64,000 bases of DNA from Flectonema sp. DT1601 (Eukaryota; Euglenozoa; Diplonemea; Diplonemida; Diplonemidae), in NCBI GenBank assembly GCA_964019425.1, contig OZ025835.1, forward strand, positions 62,001 to 126,000, written 5' to 3'. A program made the position numbers and the translations under genes. Position 1 is the first letter of the stretch, and each line of letters begins with the position of its first letter. Under the pieces are notes generated by a model, which saw nothing but the letters and a program-made list of their open reading frames with translations, was not told the DNA's origin and searched no databases. Positions 1 to 8,415 of this stretch are shown piece by piece.

Positions 1-509
1 AATATCAGTCCATCAGTCCTCTTAGCTTCGCTGCTTGTGCCAAAACTTACGTATTAATTTTGTCATGCAGTTTCTAAATTCATCGGATGGGGATGGGTCT
101 GCTTGCCCAGGATATGGAGTTCGACAGCCACGGAGAACAATGCATCTAATTACAGAGGTCTGATAAACCTGCCCCCTGTGTGTGTACTGCATAACACAGT
201 AATACAGTCAATTTCCCCTAAAAATTGCAGAATTTTTGAACTGGTGACAAGTAAAGTTGTATCCCAGACCCGGAATTGAGTTTTCTAATATACAGAGTGG
301 GCCAAAAAAGTGCTCAGACCAAGATTTAGAGGCCGGCAGTTACCCGTGGTACAAAATGGTACCCTACTTTTGGCATCCTCTCATATATTTTTTTATTTTT
401 TCTTGCTTGTTGCATTTTCTTTTTTTCATAATTCTCGAAGAAATCGAATCGTTTTGGGGTCTAAATCGGGATTGGGAACGACAACGAACTATGAGAAATA
501 ATGAGCAGC
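1..509. other. Left-edge region, no supported gene
   Basis: No complete gene is visible. On the minus strand, roughly 50-150 could be an exon of a gene running off the left edge: an open stretch ends at a GTAAGT-type donor near 50 and is preceded by a TTAG acceptor near 151. It is only about 35 codons and has no recognisable domain, so I do not call it a gene. On the plus strand near 290 there is a motif resembling a mariner-type transposon end (see findings). A T-rich stretch follows at about 385-430. Confidence 0.4.
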
Positions 510-959
510 TTATTTCCCCTTCATCTGAATCATAACATTTTTGAACTCTTCGAAGCTGATTTCGCCATCGCGGTCTTCATCAGCCTCAGCAATCATCTCC
601 TGAAGAACATCGTCACCCGGGTTCTCTCCAAGAAGCTTAGCAACTTCTTTCAGGTTCGCAAATGAGATCTTTCCAGTCTTGTCCATGTCAAAAAGCTGAA
701 AGGCTTTGAAGATCTCTTCGGGACTGTCTTTTTGTGCCATCTTCGCTTTCATCATCTTCTCAAACTCTGGGTACTCGATGAGACCGTTGGCATCAGTGTC
801 AATGGATCGGATCATCTTCTCAATCTCCTCTCTTGGCTGATCACCAAATCCGAGACCCTTCATTGCCAGTGCCATCTCCTCGGCATCAATTGCTCCAGAA
901 CCATCAGCGTCGAAGAGGTTGAATGCCTCCTTGATCTGCTCGTCAGTTAGGGCTGCCAT
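510..959 (-). CDS. CETN: Centrin (caltractin), EF-hand protein
   Basis: A 149-residue four-EF-hand protein of the centrin family, a calcium-binding component of basal bodies and centrioles and also of nucleotide-excision-repair and mRNA-export complexes. The loops are visible in order: [36 protein letters not shown] and [12 protein letters not shown]. The third loop ends in Asn instead of Glu, as is usual in centrins, so site 3 probably binds calcium weakly. The segment [19 protein letters not shown] is diagnostic of centrin rather than calmodulin. I chose the Met at 959 because it starts the family's usual LTDEQ helix. The open frame extends to 1004, but a pyrimidine-rich TTTTTTCAG acceptor lies about 24 nt upstream of this ATG, so the extra residues are probably intron. 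The typical basic N-terminal tail is nearly absent. Confidence 0.93.
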   Translation of the reverse strand: MAALTDEQIKEAFNLFDADGSGAIDAEEMALAMKGLGFGDQPREEIEKMIRSIDTDANGLIEYPEFEKMMKAKMAQKDSPEEIFKAFQLFDMDKTGKISFANLKEVAKLLGENPGDDVLQEMIAEADEDRDGEISFEEFKNVMIQMKGK

Positions 960-1956
960 TTCTTTGGTGAGGTTCTTTAAGTGCTGAAAAAATAAAATGA
1001 TCACCTCACATTACATCACATCATGGATTGAAGGACTCGTTAGTGGGAGAACTCGTAGAAAGGCTGAAAACAAATAACAAATAACTGCATTCAATCCAAT
1101 GGCGTCTAGTTTTTATTTAGATGTGATCACAGGTCCAGTCCACAAACAAATATGCAACGCAGCCAGCAAAGATGCAAATCGCTAACAACTACCAGAAAAC
1201 GTAACAATTTTATGAATTTAGCAAACAAGCAAGAAGAAGGAATTTCAAGCACCTCCCACTTCCTTATTTTAGGGACATAAACTGAGCTGGAATAAAAATG
1301 GTTACCAAGAAAGAAAACCACGTTAAGCCTACCCAGATACTATCTGCGGAAAGGTTTTATCAATTTTGAATTTGCAACAAGTGACATCCGCTCTTAAAAG
1401 AAACAACTTGAATGATTTCCATCGGGCAGATAAAACAGTCATCAAATTAAGCCACGTTGATATTAATTTAAAGGAAAACAAAAGGATCTGAATGCACTGG
1501 ATAGTACACAACAAAACATAACTTACAAAACAAAGGAATCACATTGTAATTAAAACACCTCAACTACTTTGTTTCTGAAGCAATCAATCTATTCTTTAAG
1601 AGAATACGATGCTTCAAAAGAAGCATCGTATTGTAGCAGAATTTGAGAGTCGAAGGAAAATGAAAAATGAGACTTAGACGAACCAATAAACTATAATCGA
1701 AATAAAGACGTCAAAAAAAAAGAGAAACAAAAAAAAGGGAAGGTGAGGACGCCATCTCCCTTAGTAAAGAACTGGGTGATGTTGTCAAGTGTTGTTATCG
1801 CGAAATAATTTATTGTAACGAGACCTACTCCTACAGAACGAATACTTTAACAGATAATCGTACCCTGTTTTCACTATAACGTAATGTAGGTGTTCATCGG
1901 TTTTAAAAAACCTGCGAAACGATCACCAAAAGTGTAGTACGAATCACCGTATCACA
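960..1956. other. Intergenic region with a perfect hairpin
   Basis: No gene of recognisable character; open frames here are short and AT-rich. A perfect 13-bp inverted repeat with an AAAA loop lies at 1603-1632. On the minus strand two TTTTCAG-like acceptors lie upstream of the centrin start, about 24 and 110 nt away, so the interval next to the gene may be 5' UTR with an intron. The rest is unexplained. Confidence 0.6.
1603..1632. repeat. Perfect inverted repeat (hairpin)
   Basis: The arms AATACGATGCTTC (1603-1615) and GAAGCATCGTATT (1620-1632) are exact reverse complements around an AAAA loop. It lies between two minus-strand genes, about 325 nt 3' of the basic hypothetical gene's stop. 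It could be an RNA 3'-end or processing element, a palindromic protein-binding site, or a chance structure in AT-rich DNA. Its function is unknown. Confidence 0.8.
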
Positions 1957-2448
1957 TCAGCGCTTCATTACAAGTTTAGGTGAAGTAGCAGCAACCAGTC
2001 TCTGTGCAGGAGGAGCTGACTGTGTCTTGGTTGTCCCATGTGATGCACCAGAAGGCCTGTCTTTGCGAAGGCAGAGTATCGATGGTTTTATATTTGTTAA
2101 TGTAGAAGACAGGTTTCTAATTGGAGACTGATGTCTGGCTCTGGAAACCCTTCTCCTCATTGCGCAAGGTGGAGTCTTCCTCCTTCCTCTTTTGCATTGA
2201 GATGGGAAGAATGTACCAGACGACTTCCCCTTTTTTATTGATGGGGCTCTCTTCTTTGTCTGATGTCTCTCTTTACGAGGGCGACTTGGACACCTTTCTC
2301 TCAACTCATCAAAACCATCGCCAGACTGGCATCTGACAGATTCACTTGACTGAAGACTTCTAAATGATTGTGCTGTCGGTAAATTGATATCCGCTGAGCA
2401 GGTTAACATCCACCTCGACACATCAATTGACTGTTGAGTGTTTGACAT
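1957..2448 (-). CDS. Hypothetical basic, Ser/Arg/Pro-rich protein
   Basis: 163 residues, strongly basic, rich in Ser, Arg, Lys and Pro, without a recognisable fold. A run of short basic patches (RPRKERHQTKKRAPSIKK and CKRGRRK) suggests nucleic-acid or acidic-partner binding and nuclear localisation, but this is inference. I accept it as a gene because it is the longest open frame in its interval, follows the common orientation, and has a CTCACAG acceptor 15 nt upstream of the ATG, as its neighbours do. It could instead be the last exon of a longer gene. No membrane segment or signal peptide is seen. Confidence 0.5.
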   Translation of the reverse strand: MSNTQQSIDVSRWMLTCSADINLPTAQSFRSLQSSESVRCQSGDGFDELRERCPSRPRKERHQTKKRAPSIKKGKSSGTFFPSQCKRGRRKTPPCAMRRRVSRARHQSPIRNLSSTLTNIKPSILCLRKDRPSGASHGTTKTQSAPPAQRLVAATSPKLVMKR

Positions 2449-2758
2449 ACGATCTAGTCTTCCTGTGAGAAAATAAAGTACTTAAATAATTAATTCGAAG
2501 ACTACTTCCAATCTCAATCATGTGAAGTATCTAAATAGAATGCATGTGTGTGTTGCTGTTGAGCTTTTTATTATATTTTGGAATTTCACAAAAAACCACT
2601 GAAACACAGTAATCGACCACCATGAGGCAGAACGCAAAGTATCAAAAGATCTGATAGCTGAGGATAGTTTATTGGAAGCTACTCAAATGAGAATACCAAA
2701 ACAGCATCAGCCTAAGGACACCAGAGAATATGATTAACTGGTATCGACTGGTACTCTA
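2449..2758. other. Intergenic, nothing recognised
   Basis: About 310 bp between the PLD-type gene and the basic hypothetical gene. AT-rich; no open frame or repeat of note beyond the acceptor-like CTCACAG at 2463-2469. Confidence 0.6.
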
Positions 2759-4039
2759 CTACATATGTTTAAGGGTGTCGTAATCACCTTCCAAACATCT
2801 CTTCATGAAGTAATAGAAACCAGTAGCTAAAGGTGAGACCACGTGACCGTATTGTGATCGTTTAGAAAACATTCCTTTTGTGAGTTCCTGTGAATTAGAA
2901 GTGTCCGTGAGGAACTGTTTCTCTAATTCCGAAGTGATTTTCGTACTTTGAAATGCCACATTGGATTCAAGAATTCGATCTGACAAGAGGTCCATGTTGT
3001 AACTTCCGATACTGCAATACTCACCGTCTACTGACCACATTTTAGCATGCATTACTTCCTTCTCACTGGGGTTGTATTCAAAAAAACGACACCCGGCTTC
3101 AAGTGCATCAGGGAACCACCGTCTTTGAATGTGTTTCATGATTGGCGGGTCAGTCGAATTCGGTCCGCCTACGAGAATTCGAACGTCGACACCTCTGCGT
3201 GCGGCATCTTCAATTGCATTCTGAATATGTGATGGGGGAGAGTAGTATGGCGTCGTTATCCAGATTCTCTTCTTTGCATTCCTGCAGGTCTCAACAACTG
3301 ATAGTTGAATACTGTAGTCTCTAGACCACGGGTTACAAGATATTATTTGAGTGTCATTCTCAACTCTACCCTTATAAGACAACTCGTTACGAAAACTTGT
3401 CATCCATTGAGACCAGGATGGTTTGTCTGGTCTTGTTTTCTTAGTTTCTTCACAAAAAGGTGTCGTGAGAACGTCTTCATATGTTGTTCGTAAATCAGAG
3501 ATGCATGGACCAGTTAGTTTTACCATGCAATCTTTAAATGTCTTTCCAGCTGTTAAATAAAAACCTGAACACGATCTGCCAGCATACTCATTTCCTATAT
3601 TCAGTCCTCCGATGTAACCAATCTTGTTGTCGATTATAATTATCTTTCTGTGATTGCGAAGTACTGGAGATTCTCTGAAATCAAAACCACTCTTCACATA
3701 ATTTAATAAACAACTCCAAAAGGGGCGAAAGCACACAACATCACCCCCGGCTTCTGTCAGAGGTGCAGTCAGTTTACTTCTTCCTGTGATATTACCTGCG
3801 TCATCATATACGAGCTGAACGTTAACTCCTCTCTTTGCTGCTTCAGAAAGACGGTGTAGTGTTTCTTTACCAACGTCGTCATCTTTTAATATATAAGACA
3901 TCAGTAACACTTCTTCTTGACTTGAGTCAATAGCTTCCCAAATGTCATCCATCACTTCAGCTGGATTATGAAATACGACAACCTGATTGCCACTACTCTG
4001 CTTACCCAACTTTCTCAATCTCGAAAAAGTTGTTAACAT
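2759..4039 (-). CDS. Bacterial-type cardiolipin synthase / PLD superfamily
   Basis: 426-residue phospholipase-D superfamily enzyme with two HKD active sites: H130-x-K132-x4-D137 within HRKIIIIDNKIGYIGGLN, and H331-x-K333-x4-D338 within HAKMWSVDGEYCSIGSYNMD. Motif spacing and the GYIGGLNIG context fit bacterial-type cardiolipin synthases, which condense two phosphatidylglycerols; several protist lineages use this type in mitochondria. The N-terminal membrane helices of bacterial enzymes are absent. The short N-terminus (MLTTFSRLRKLGK) is basic and could be amphipathic, compatible with mitochondrial import. A CTACTCAG acceptor-like site lies 14 nt upstream of the ATG. Another PLD-family phosphodiesterase or transphosphatidylase activity is possible; family membership is much surer than substrate. 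Confidence 0.88.
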   Translation of the reverse strand: MLTTFSRLRKLGKQSSGNQVVVFHNPAEVMDDIWEAIDSSQEEVLLMSYILKDDDVGKETLHRLSEAAKRGVNVQLVYDDAGNITGRSKLTAPLTEAGGDVVCFRPFWSCLLNYVKSGFDFRESPVLRNHRKIIIIDNKIGYIGGLNIGNEYAGRSCSGFYLTAGKTFKDCMVKLTGPCISDLRTTYEDVLTTPFCEETKKTRPDKPSWSQWMTSFRNELSYKGRVENDTQIISCNPWSRDYSIQLSVVETCRNAKKRIWITTPYYSPPSHIQNAIEDAARRGVDVRILVGGPNSTDPPIMKHIQRRWFPDALEAGCRFFEYNPSEKEVMHAKMWSVDGEYCSIGSYNMDLLSDRILESNVAFQSTKITSELEKQFLTDTSNSQELTKGMFSKRSQYGHVVSPLATGFYYFMKRCLEGDYDTLKHM

Positions 4040-4837
4040 GTTGGAATGTAAACTGAGTAGCAGTTAAATATTAACTTCCTGAATGTCTAACAATGTGCTG
4101 GTCACATATTCGATATGACTCTGTAAGTGTAACAAAACCTTATTAAGTCTTTGCTGCTAAAGAACAAACAAACATTTCGATAAAACGAGGGGGTACAGAT
4201 AGAGACCTACGCTGACAAGCTTGAATGCTGTCTTAAGTACTACGCAATCAGACTTCTATTCGTTGTATGCGATCTGAGCGTTTTTCAAAACCCATCGAAC
4301 AAAATAATTATCAAAACTAAATAATTGTCATACGTCGCAAGTTGTTCTCGCAGAAGACGCCAACAAATAAAACAAAATCCATATTACTGATGAACACATT
4401 AAAAAGCTACGATTCGGAAATAGACGACGAAGTATTGAGATGGAAAGGCTAAATTAAAAAAAAAAAAAAAAAAAAAAAACCACCCAGCTCTTCTTTGACA
4501 CAACTGTTTTCGGAATAGGTAAGCGTTATTATTTATTGAAAATTACTATTCCGACTCGCCGTTGGTTGAAATATAAAAGTGCTACATCTCCATAGCAAAC
4601 ACAACACGCAGCTATCGGTGCCGATAGTTTCCGCATTCTGTCTTCTCACATACGTTGAACGTAATTGAGAAAGAAAAGAGTGGAAAAGAGGCTTTTCAAA
4701 AAGAAATGGCTAGATGGAAAAAACAATCCAACAGAGTAGCAGTTGAAGAGGAAAAGTTATTATTTAAGAAGCCCTCAAAGTATAAAAGTTAATTCAATAG
4801 AGTTAATTAAGAATGTTGTGAGAAATTCGCTCAAAAC
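4040..4837. other. Intergenic, A-tract, no gene
   Basis: About 800 bp without a credible open frame. A long A tract lies at about 4455-4479. A short palindrome, CTATCGGTGCCGATAG, sits at 4612-4627. Otherwise AT-rich unique sequence. Confidence 0.6.
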
Positions 4838-7800
4838 TTATTCCGAATCCGGACCAGGAGGAGGAGACTGACTAGAAGTACTCGCTCTCTTTGCTGGATC
4901 ATAAATATCGGGAGGCTTTGGTCGAGTGGTGCTCGAAGTACCCAACTCAGCGAGGACTTCAGCGACGGCTTTTGATTTCCGACGAGTACGAGTTACCGAG
5001 GCATCTGATAAAAGAGGTTCTCCCTCGCTGGCTACCCCGCTTGTGTCAAAAGCAGTAAAACTAGGACGGGAATCTCTCTGAGGTCCACCACTTGAAGAAT
5101 CAACTCCCGGAGAGAATACTTCAGTTACCATATCTCCGTAGTATTGTTTAAAGTCTGTTGCTTCTTGTTGGACTTCAGCAGTGTGTTGTTGTCTTTCAGC
5201 CATGGCAGATGCGATGCTGAGCCCTGCTTTTACTTTTGTCGTTCTCTGTAATTCAACTAAACCAGCTTTCAAAGGAACGAGTAACTGCTCTGTTGTTTTC
5301 CGATGCATGTCATCAGCTTGTTGGAGAGCTCGTAGGAGTTCCTGTTGCTTGTCAGGAACAGACTGGAGCATATTTAACTGAGAAACAACTTGAATTAAAG
5401 TATCTGCTTGATTAACTAAATTCTGTTGTAAGTCTTGCTGTAGTCTATTTAGACTTCCCTGAAGTGAAATACTACTCTCTTCGACAGATTGCATTCCTGA
5501 CTTCACTGCTCCGATATGAGTTTGAATTTGTTGTAATTTTGTAATTTCAGTTTTGATCTCCGTGATATTTGGAGCTAACTCGTTATCCATGTGCTCAAAA
5601 CCAGCCTGCACTTGTTCTTCAAGATTGGGAATTCCATTTAATATCGCAGGTTCGAGTCCGAGTAATCTCATGACCATGGCTTCGATTTCGAGGAGGCGGA
5701 GATGCATGTGTTGACCTAAACGCTCTCCCATTTTAATCATTTGTTGCTTTCCGTTGAATTGCATACGCGCTCGACGGAGGAGTTCTGCTGCTTGCTCATC
5801 AGTTAGGAATGGAGCCAAGTCGAGAAGGTCCTCCTGAGTTATGTATAAGGCAGCCTTTTCTTTTTTTGCAAATCGCAAGAGTCGAATAATTTGAACTGAT
5901 TGAGTATTTGTAATCCCAGTTGGGTCTTCCTGATCAGAATCATCTGATTGTTGGTCATCATCTGCTACGACTACTGGAGGAGGGTCATGATGGGAATCGG
6001 AAACACCTGATCTGATCTCATCTGTTACATTTCGTAACTCTTCCTCAGATTCAACAATGTCACCAATATCATCGACTGCTAATTCATCTTCGTTATTCCT
6101 TTTTGGAATTCTTTGTACTTCTTTGTATTTCTTTTTATTCTTTTTTCGCTTTTTGAAAAGCATAGACTTCACCTTCTTAATAGAGTCCCGGATATCACCA
6201 ACGAGAGAGTCGAGAGACCAGTCGGGGTCTTCGAGAGACTCTTGAACGATAGCGAACGATCCAGTGATAATAGCGAGTACGAGATTCAGTAAAATTAACC
6301 AAATTATTATAAGAAATGTTATCACAAACAAAGCTGAAAGACTCGGGTATGCGTGAACCATGAACCTGTAATCATCCCAGGCCTCTCCGTAGACAAACCG
6401 AAGAAGGGTACCAAACGAACGTCCAAAATCGCGAAAGGTACCAACTGTGGGTCCGAATAAAAGGTGACCCATGAAAGCATAGGCCATTAAAATGATAACA
6501 GATATTACAAACATTGCCATCAGTTCTCCTGCTGCTTGTTTTACTGTTTCACTGACTACGTTTAATCTTTCATTGTACTGCAGGTACTGAAATAATCTCA
6601 ACCATGACAGCAGTACATTCCACGCTTGAAATATTATGTTGTTGTTGTAATTATGAGCGAAGTTTGACAGTAATCCAAACATGTGTGTTTCCAGATCCTC
6701 TCCTGACTTCAATGTTTTGACGACGTAGTCATTACTTCTCAATGAAGTGTCGAGTAGTAGAAATCTGTAATAATAATTTACAACAAAGAGAGCAACATTC
6801 ACAATGTTGATGACTTCCCAAATTGAGATGCTGCGAGTCCAGTCTGCTTCTAGTTCAGCGTTTGATCGAACTGTTACAATTAAATTATACAACTCTATCA
6901 TGACTACTAATAATATAATAATATCAAGTGATAGAATAGCGTAGTCCCTTCCATGCTCTAATGATGATGCTGTCATACTAAATGGTGTGAAGAACGATTG
7001 AGGTCGAAACTCACCTCCAGCAGTGACCTCTGCAAATATCTGACATTGAGTAAAGAACTTCTCATCGTCGTTAAAAGTATAAAAATCAAACCCAACAATT
7101 CTCGTCTCTGAGTCAATCCACTTGTTATTTCTCAGCTGGTTTAAATGTTGTTTTATTACACTCTTGTTGGTATGCAGGTTAAGCCTTTCGGTAAATATTC
7201 GATCATGATCACTAAAATATCTAAAGACTTCAGCTTGAATGTTAGTACTCATTTTAACGATAGGCATCACACCTCCAAGTTTCTTTTCGTAATTAGACAG
7301 ATACTCTCCATTAGGTCCAAAGGCTTCCCTTGACAAGCTGCTTATTTGACCACCAAAAGCTGGTCTGCATTCGTTAGATGTGTAAATATCATTCGCAGCA
7401 TTCGGTGACAGTAAGACAGAGTGAGAATCAGGAGTACAGTTAACACGTTGTAAACGTTGCTGGTAGAAAACGATATATGAAAGAGGTTTGTTGTGCTCTC
7501 GCATAAGGTTTTGAGCTTCTCCTGAAGGAGTGAGCCAGAGACGATCAACGAAACCATCAATCCAATCCCAAAAGTAAGCCACGGTGTCGATATTCTCCCA
7601 ATTAGCTGCTGTTGATATTTCAATACCAGGTGGAGGTATAGTTCCCAGAGACAAGTCTTTTACAGCGGAATACACAAAGTACGGTCTCGAAGCGTTGTTC
7701 TCAACTTTTGAAAGCGCCAACATCACACACAAAACACCCACAAGGAAAGTGTGTACCACCAGTTCTCCACGTTGCCGACTTGAGCGTACAGTTTTAATTA

Positions 7801-8140
7801 AATATGATGTCATACTTGTGGATAGAAGTTCCCCTTTCTTATACTGTCGAGTGTCTGGGATATCACTTTGTCCAGAAGTTCTTCTTATCGCGTGTAATGT
7901 TGTTGATACTCTTCTCCCAGAAGGAGTTGGTAAGTTAGTTCCCGGAAGACTTGATCTTTGTCCCTGAACCCTATTCACCCCAAAACTTATTCCTCTCTTT
8001 GGACTGTGTGAGTCTTGTCGATGTGGAAATCTGAAAGAACTCGCTGGACTCGAAGTCACAGTTGTTGGCCCGAATCCAACAATCGGAGTCGGGACGCTTC
8101 CCTGACTCGGCTCTTTAGTAACATCATCTCTTTGTGACAT
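4838..8140 (-). CDS. PKD2: Polycystin-2-type cation channel (TRPP family)
   Basis: 1100-residue membrane protein with polycystin architecture. After a disordered cytosolic N-terminus, S1 lies at about residues 126-146, followed by a large lumenal TOP domain (about 150-400) containing the family signature WIDSETRIVGFDFYTF. S2 is near 400-424, S3 440-462, S4 500-520, S5 535-562, a pore loop around FGTLLRFVYGEAW (575-590), and S6 600-630 ending in the conserved LLNLVLAIITGSF. The C-terminal 470 residues hold a Lys-rich segment (about 655-680), an acidic linker and long heptad-like helices at about 760-1010, longer than in animal PKD2. Family members are ciliary or ER calcium-permeable channels, which fits the centrin and TMEM17 genes nearby. 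Start chosen at the first ATG, 9 nt after an AACCAG acceptor-like site. No EF hand is obvious. Confidence 0.9.
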   Translation of the reverse strand: MSQRDDVTKEPSQGSVPTPIVGFGPTTVTSSPASSFRFPHRQDSHSPKRGISFGVNRVQGQRSSLPGTNLPTPSGRRVSTTLHAIRRTSGQSDIPDTRQYKKGELLSTSMTSYLIKTVRSSRQRGELVVHTFLVGVLCVMLALSKVENNASRPYFVYSAVKDLSLGTIPPPGIEISTAANWENIDTVAYFWDWIDGFVDRLWLTPSGEAQNLMREHNKPLSYIVFYQQRLQRVNCTPDSHSVLLSPNAANDIYTSNECRPAFGGQISSLSREAFGPNGEYLSNYEKKLGGVMPIVKMSTNIQAEVFRYFSDHDRIFTERLNLHTNKSVIKQHLNQLRNNKWIDSETRIVGFDFYTFNDDEKFFTQCQIFAEVTAGGEFRPQSFFTPFSMTASSLEHGRDYAILSLDIIILLVVMIELYNLIVTVRSNAELEADWTRSISIWEVINIVNVALFVVNYYYRFLLLDTSLRSNDYVVKTLKSGEDLETHMFGLLSNFAHNYNNNIIFQAWNVLLSWLRLFQYLQYNERLNVVSETVKQAAGELMAMFVISVIILMAYAFMGHLLFGPTVGTFRDFGRSFGTLLRFVYGEAWDDYRFMVHAYPSLSALFVITFLIIIWLILLNLVLAIITGSFAIVQESLEDPDWSLDSLVGDIRDSIKKVKSMLFKKRKKNKKKYKEVQRIPKRNNEDELAVDDIGDIVESEEELRNVTDEIRSGVSDSHHDPPPVVVADDDQQSDDSDQEDPTGITNTQSVQIIRLLRFAKKEKAALYITQEDLLDLAPFLTDEQAAELLRRARMQFNGKQQMIKMGERLGQHMHLRLLEIEAMVMRLLGLEPAILNGIPNLEEQVQAGFEHMDNELAPNITEIKTEITKLQQIQTHIGAVKSGMQSVEESSISLQGSLNRLQQDLQQNLVNQADTLIQVVSQLNMLQSVPDKQQELLRALQQADDMHRKTTEQLLVPLKAGLVELQRTTKVKAGLSIASAMAERQQHTAEVQQEATDFKQYYGDMVTEVFSPGVDSSSGGPQRDSRPSFTAFDTSGVASEGEPLLSDASVTRTRRKSKAVAEVLAELGTSSTTRPKPPDIYDPAKRASTSSQSPPPGPDSE

Positions 8141-8415
8141 GTAGACATCTGGTTAATATAAATAGAATACTTAAATACTTAAGCAACTCATACTAACAAT
8201 CAAACACCTCACACCAGCTCACAACCCATTGCGGCATGTTGTTCTATTCTTGCAAGTAAATATAAAGTATCTGCGCTCAATGATTTATAAATAACCTGCC
8301 CCCTCATATCGTTAGGTAAGGTTATCGACTAGGGCGGTAAATGATTATTTTGATTGGTGAATACAGCTGAGAAAGTAACAGAGGTGCGTTAAGATAAAAT
8401 ATTACATTCTCACAG

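Noticed and set aside
50-151. Possible minus-strand exon at the left edge (acceptor near 151, GTAAGT donor near 50)
   Set aside because: Only about 35 codons and no homology signal; cannot be confirmed without sequence to the left.
4612-4627. Short palindrome CTATCGGTGCCGATAG
   Set aside because: Six to seven-bp arms are expected by chance in 64 kb.
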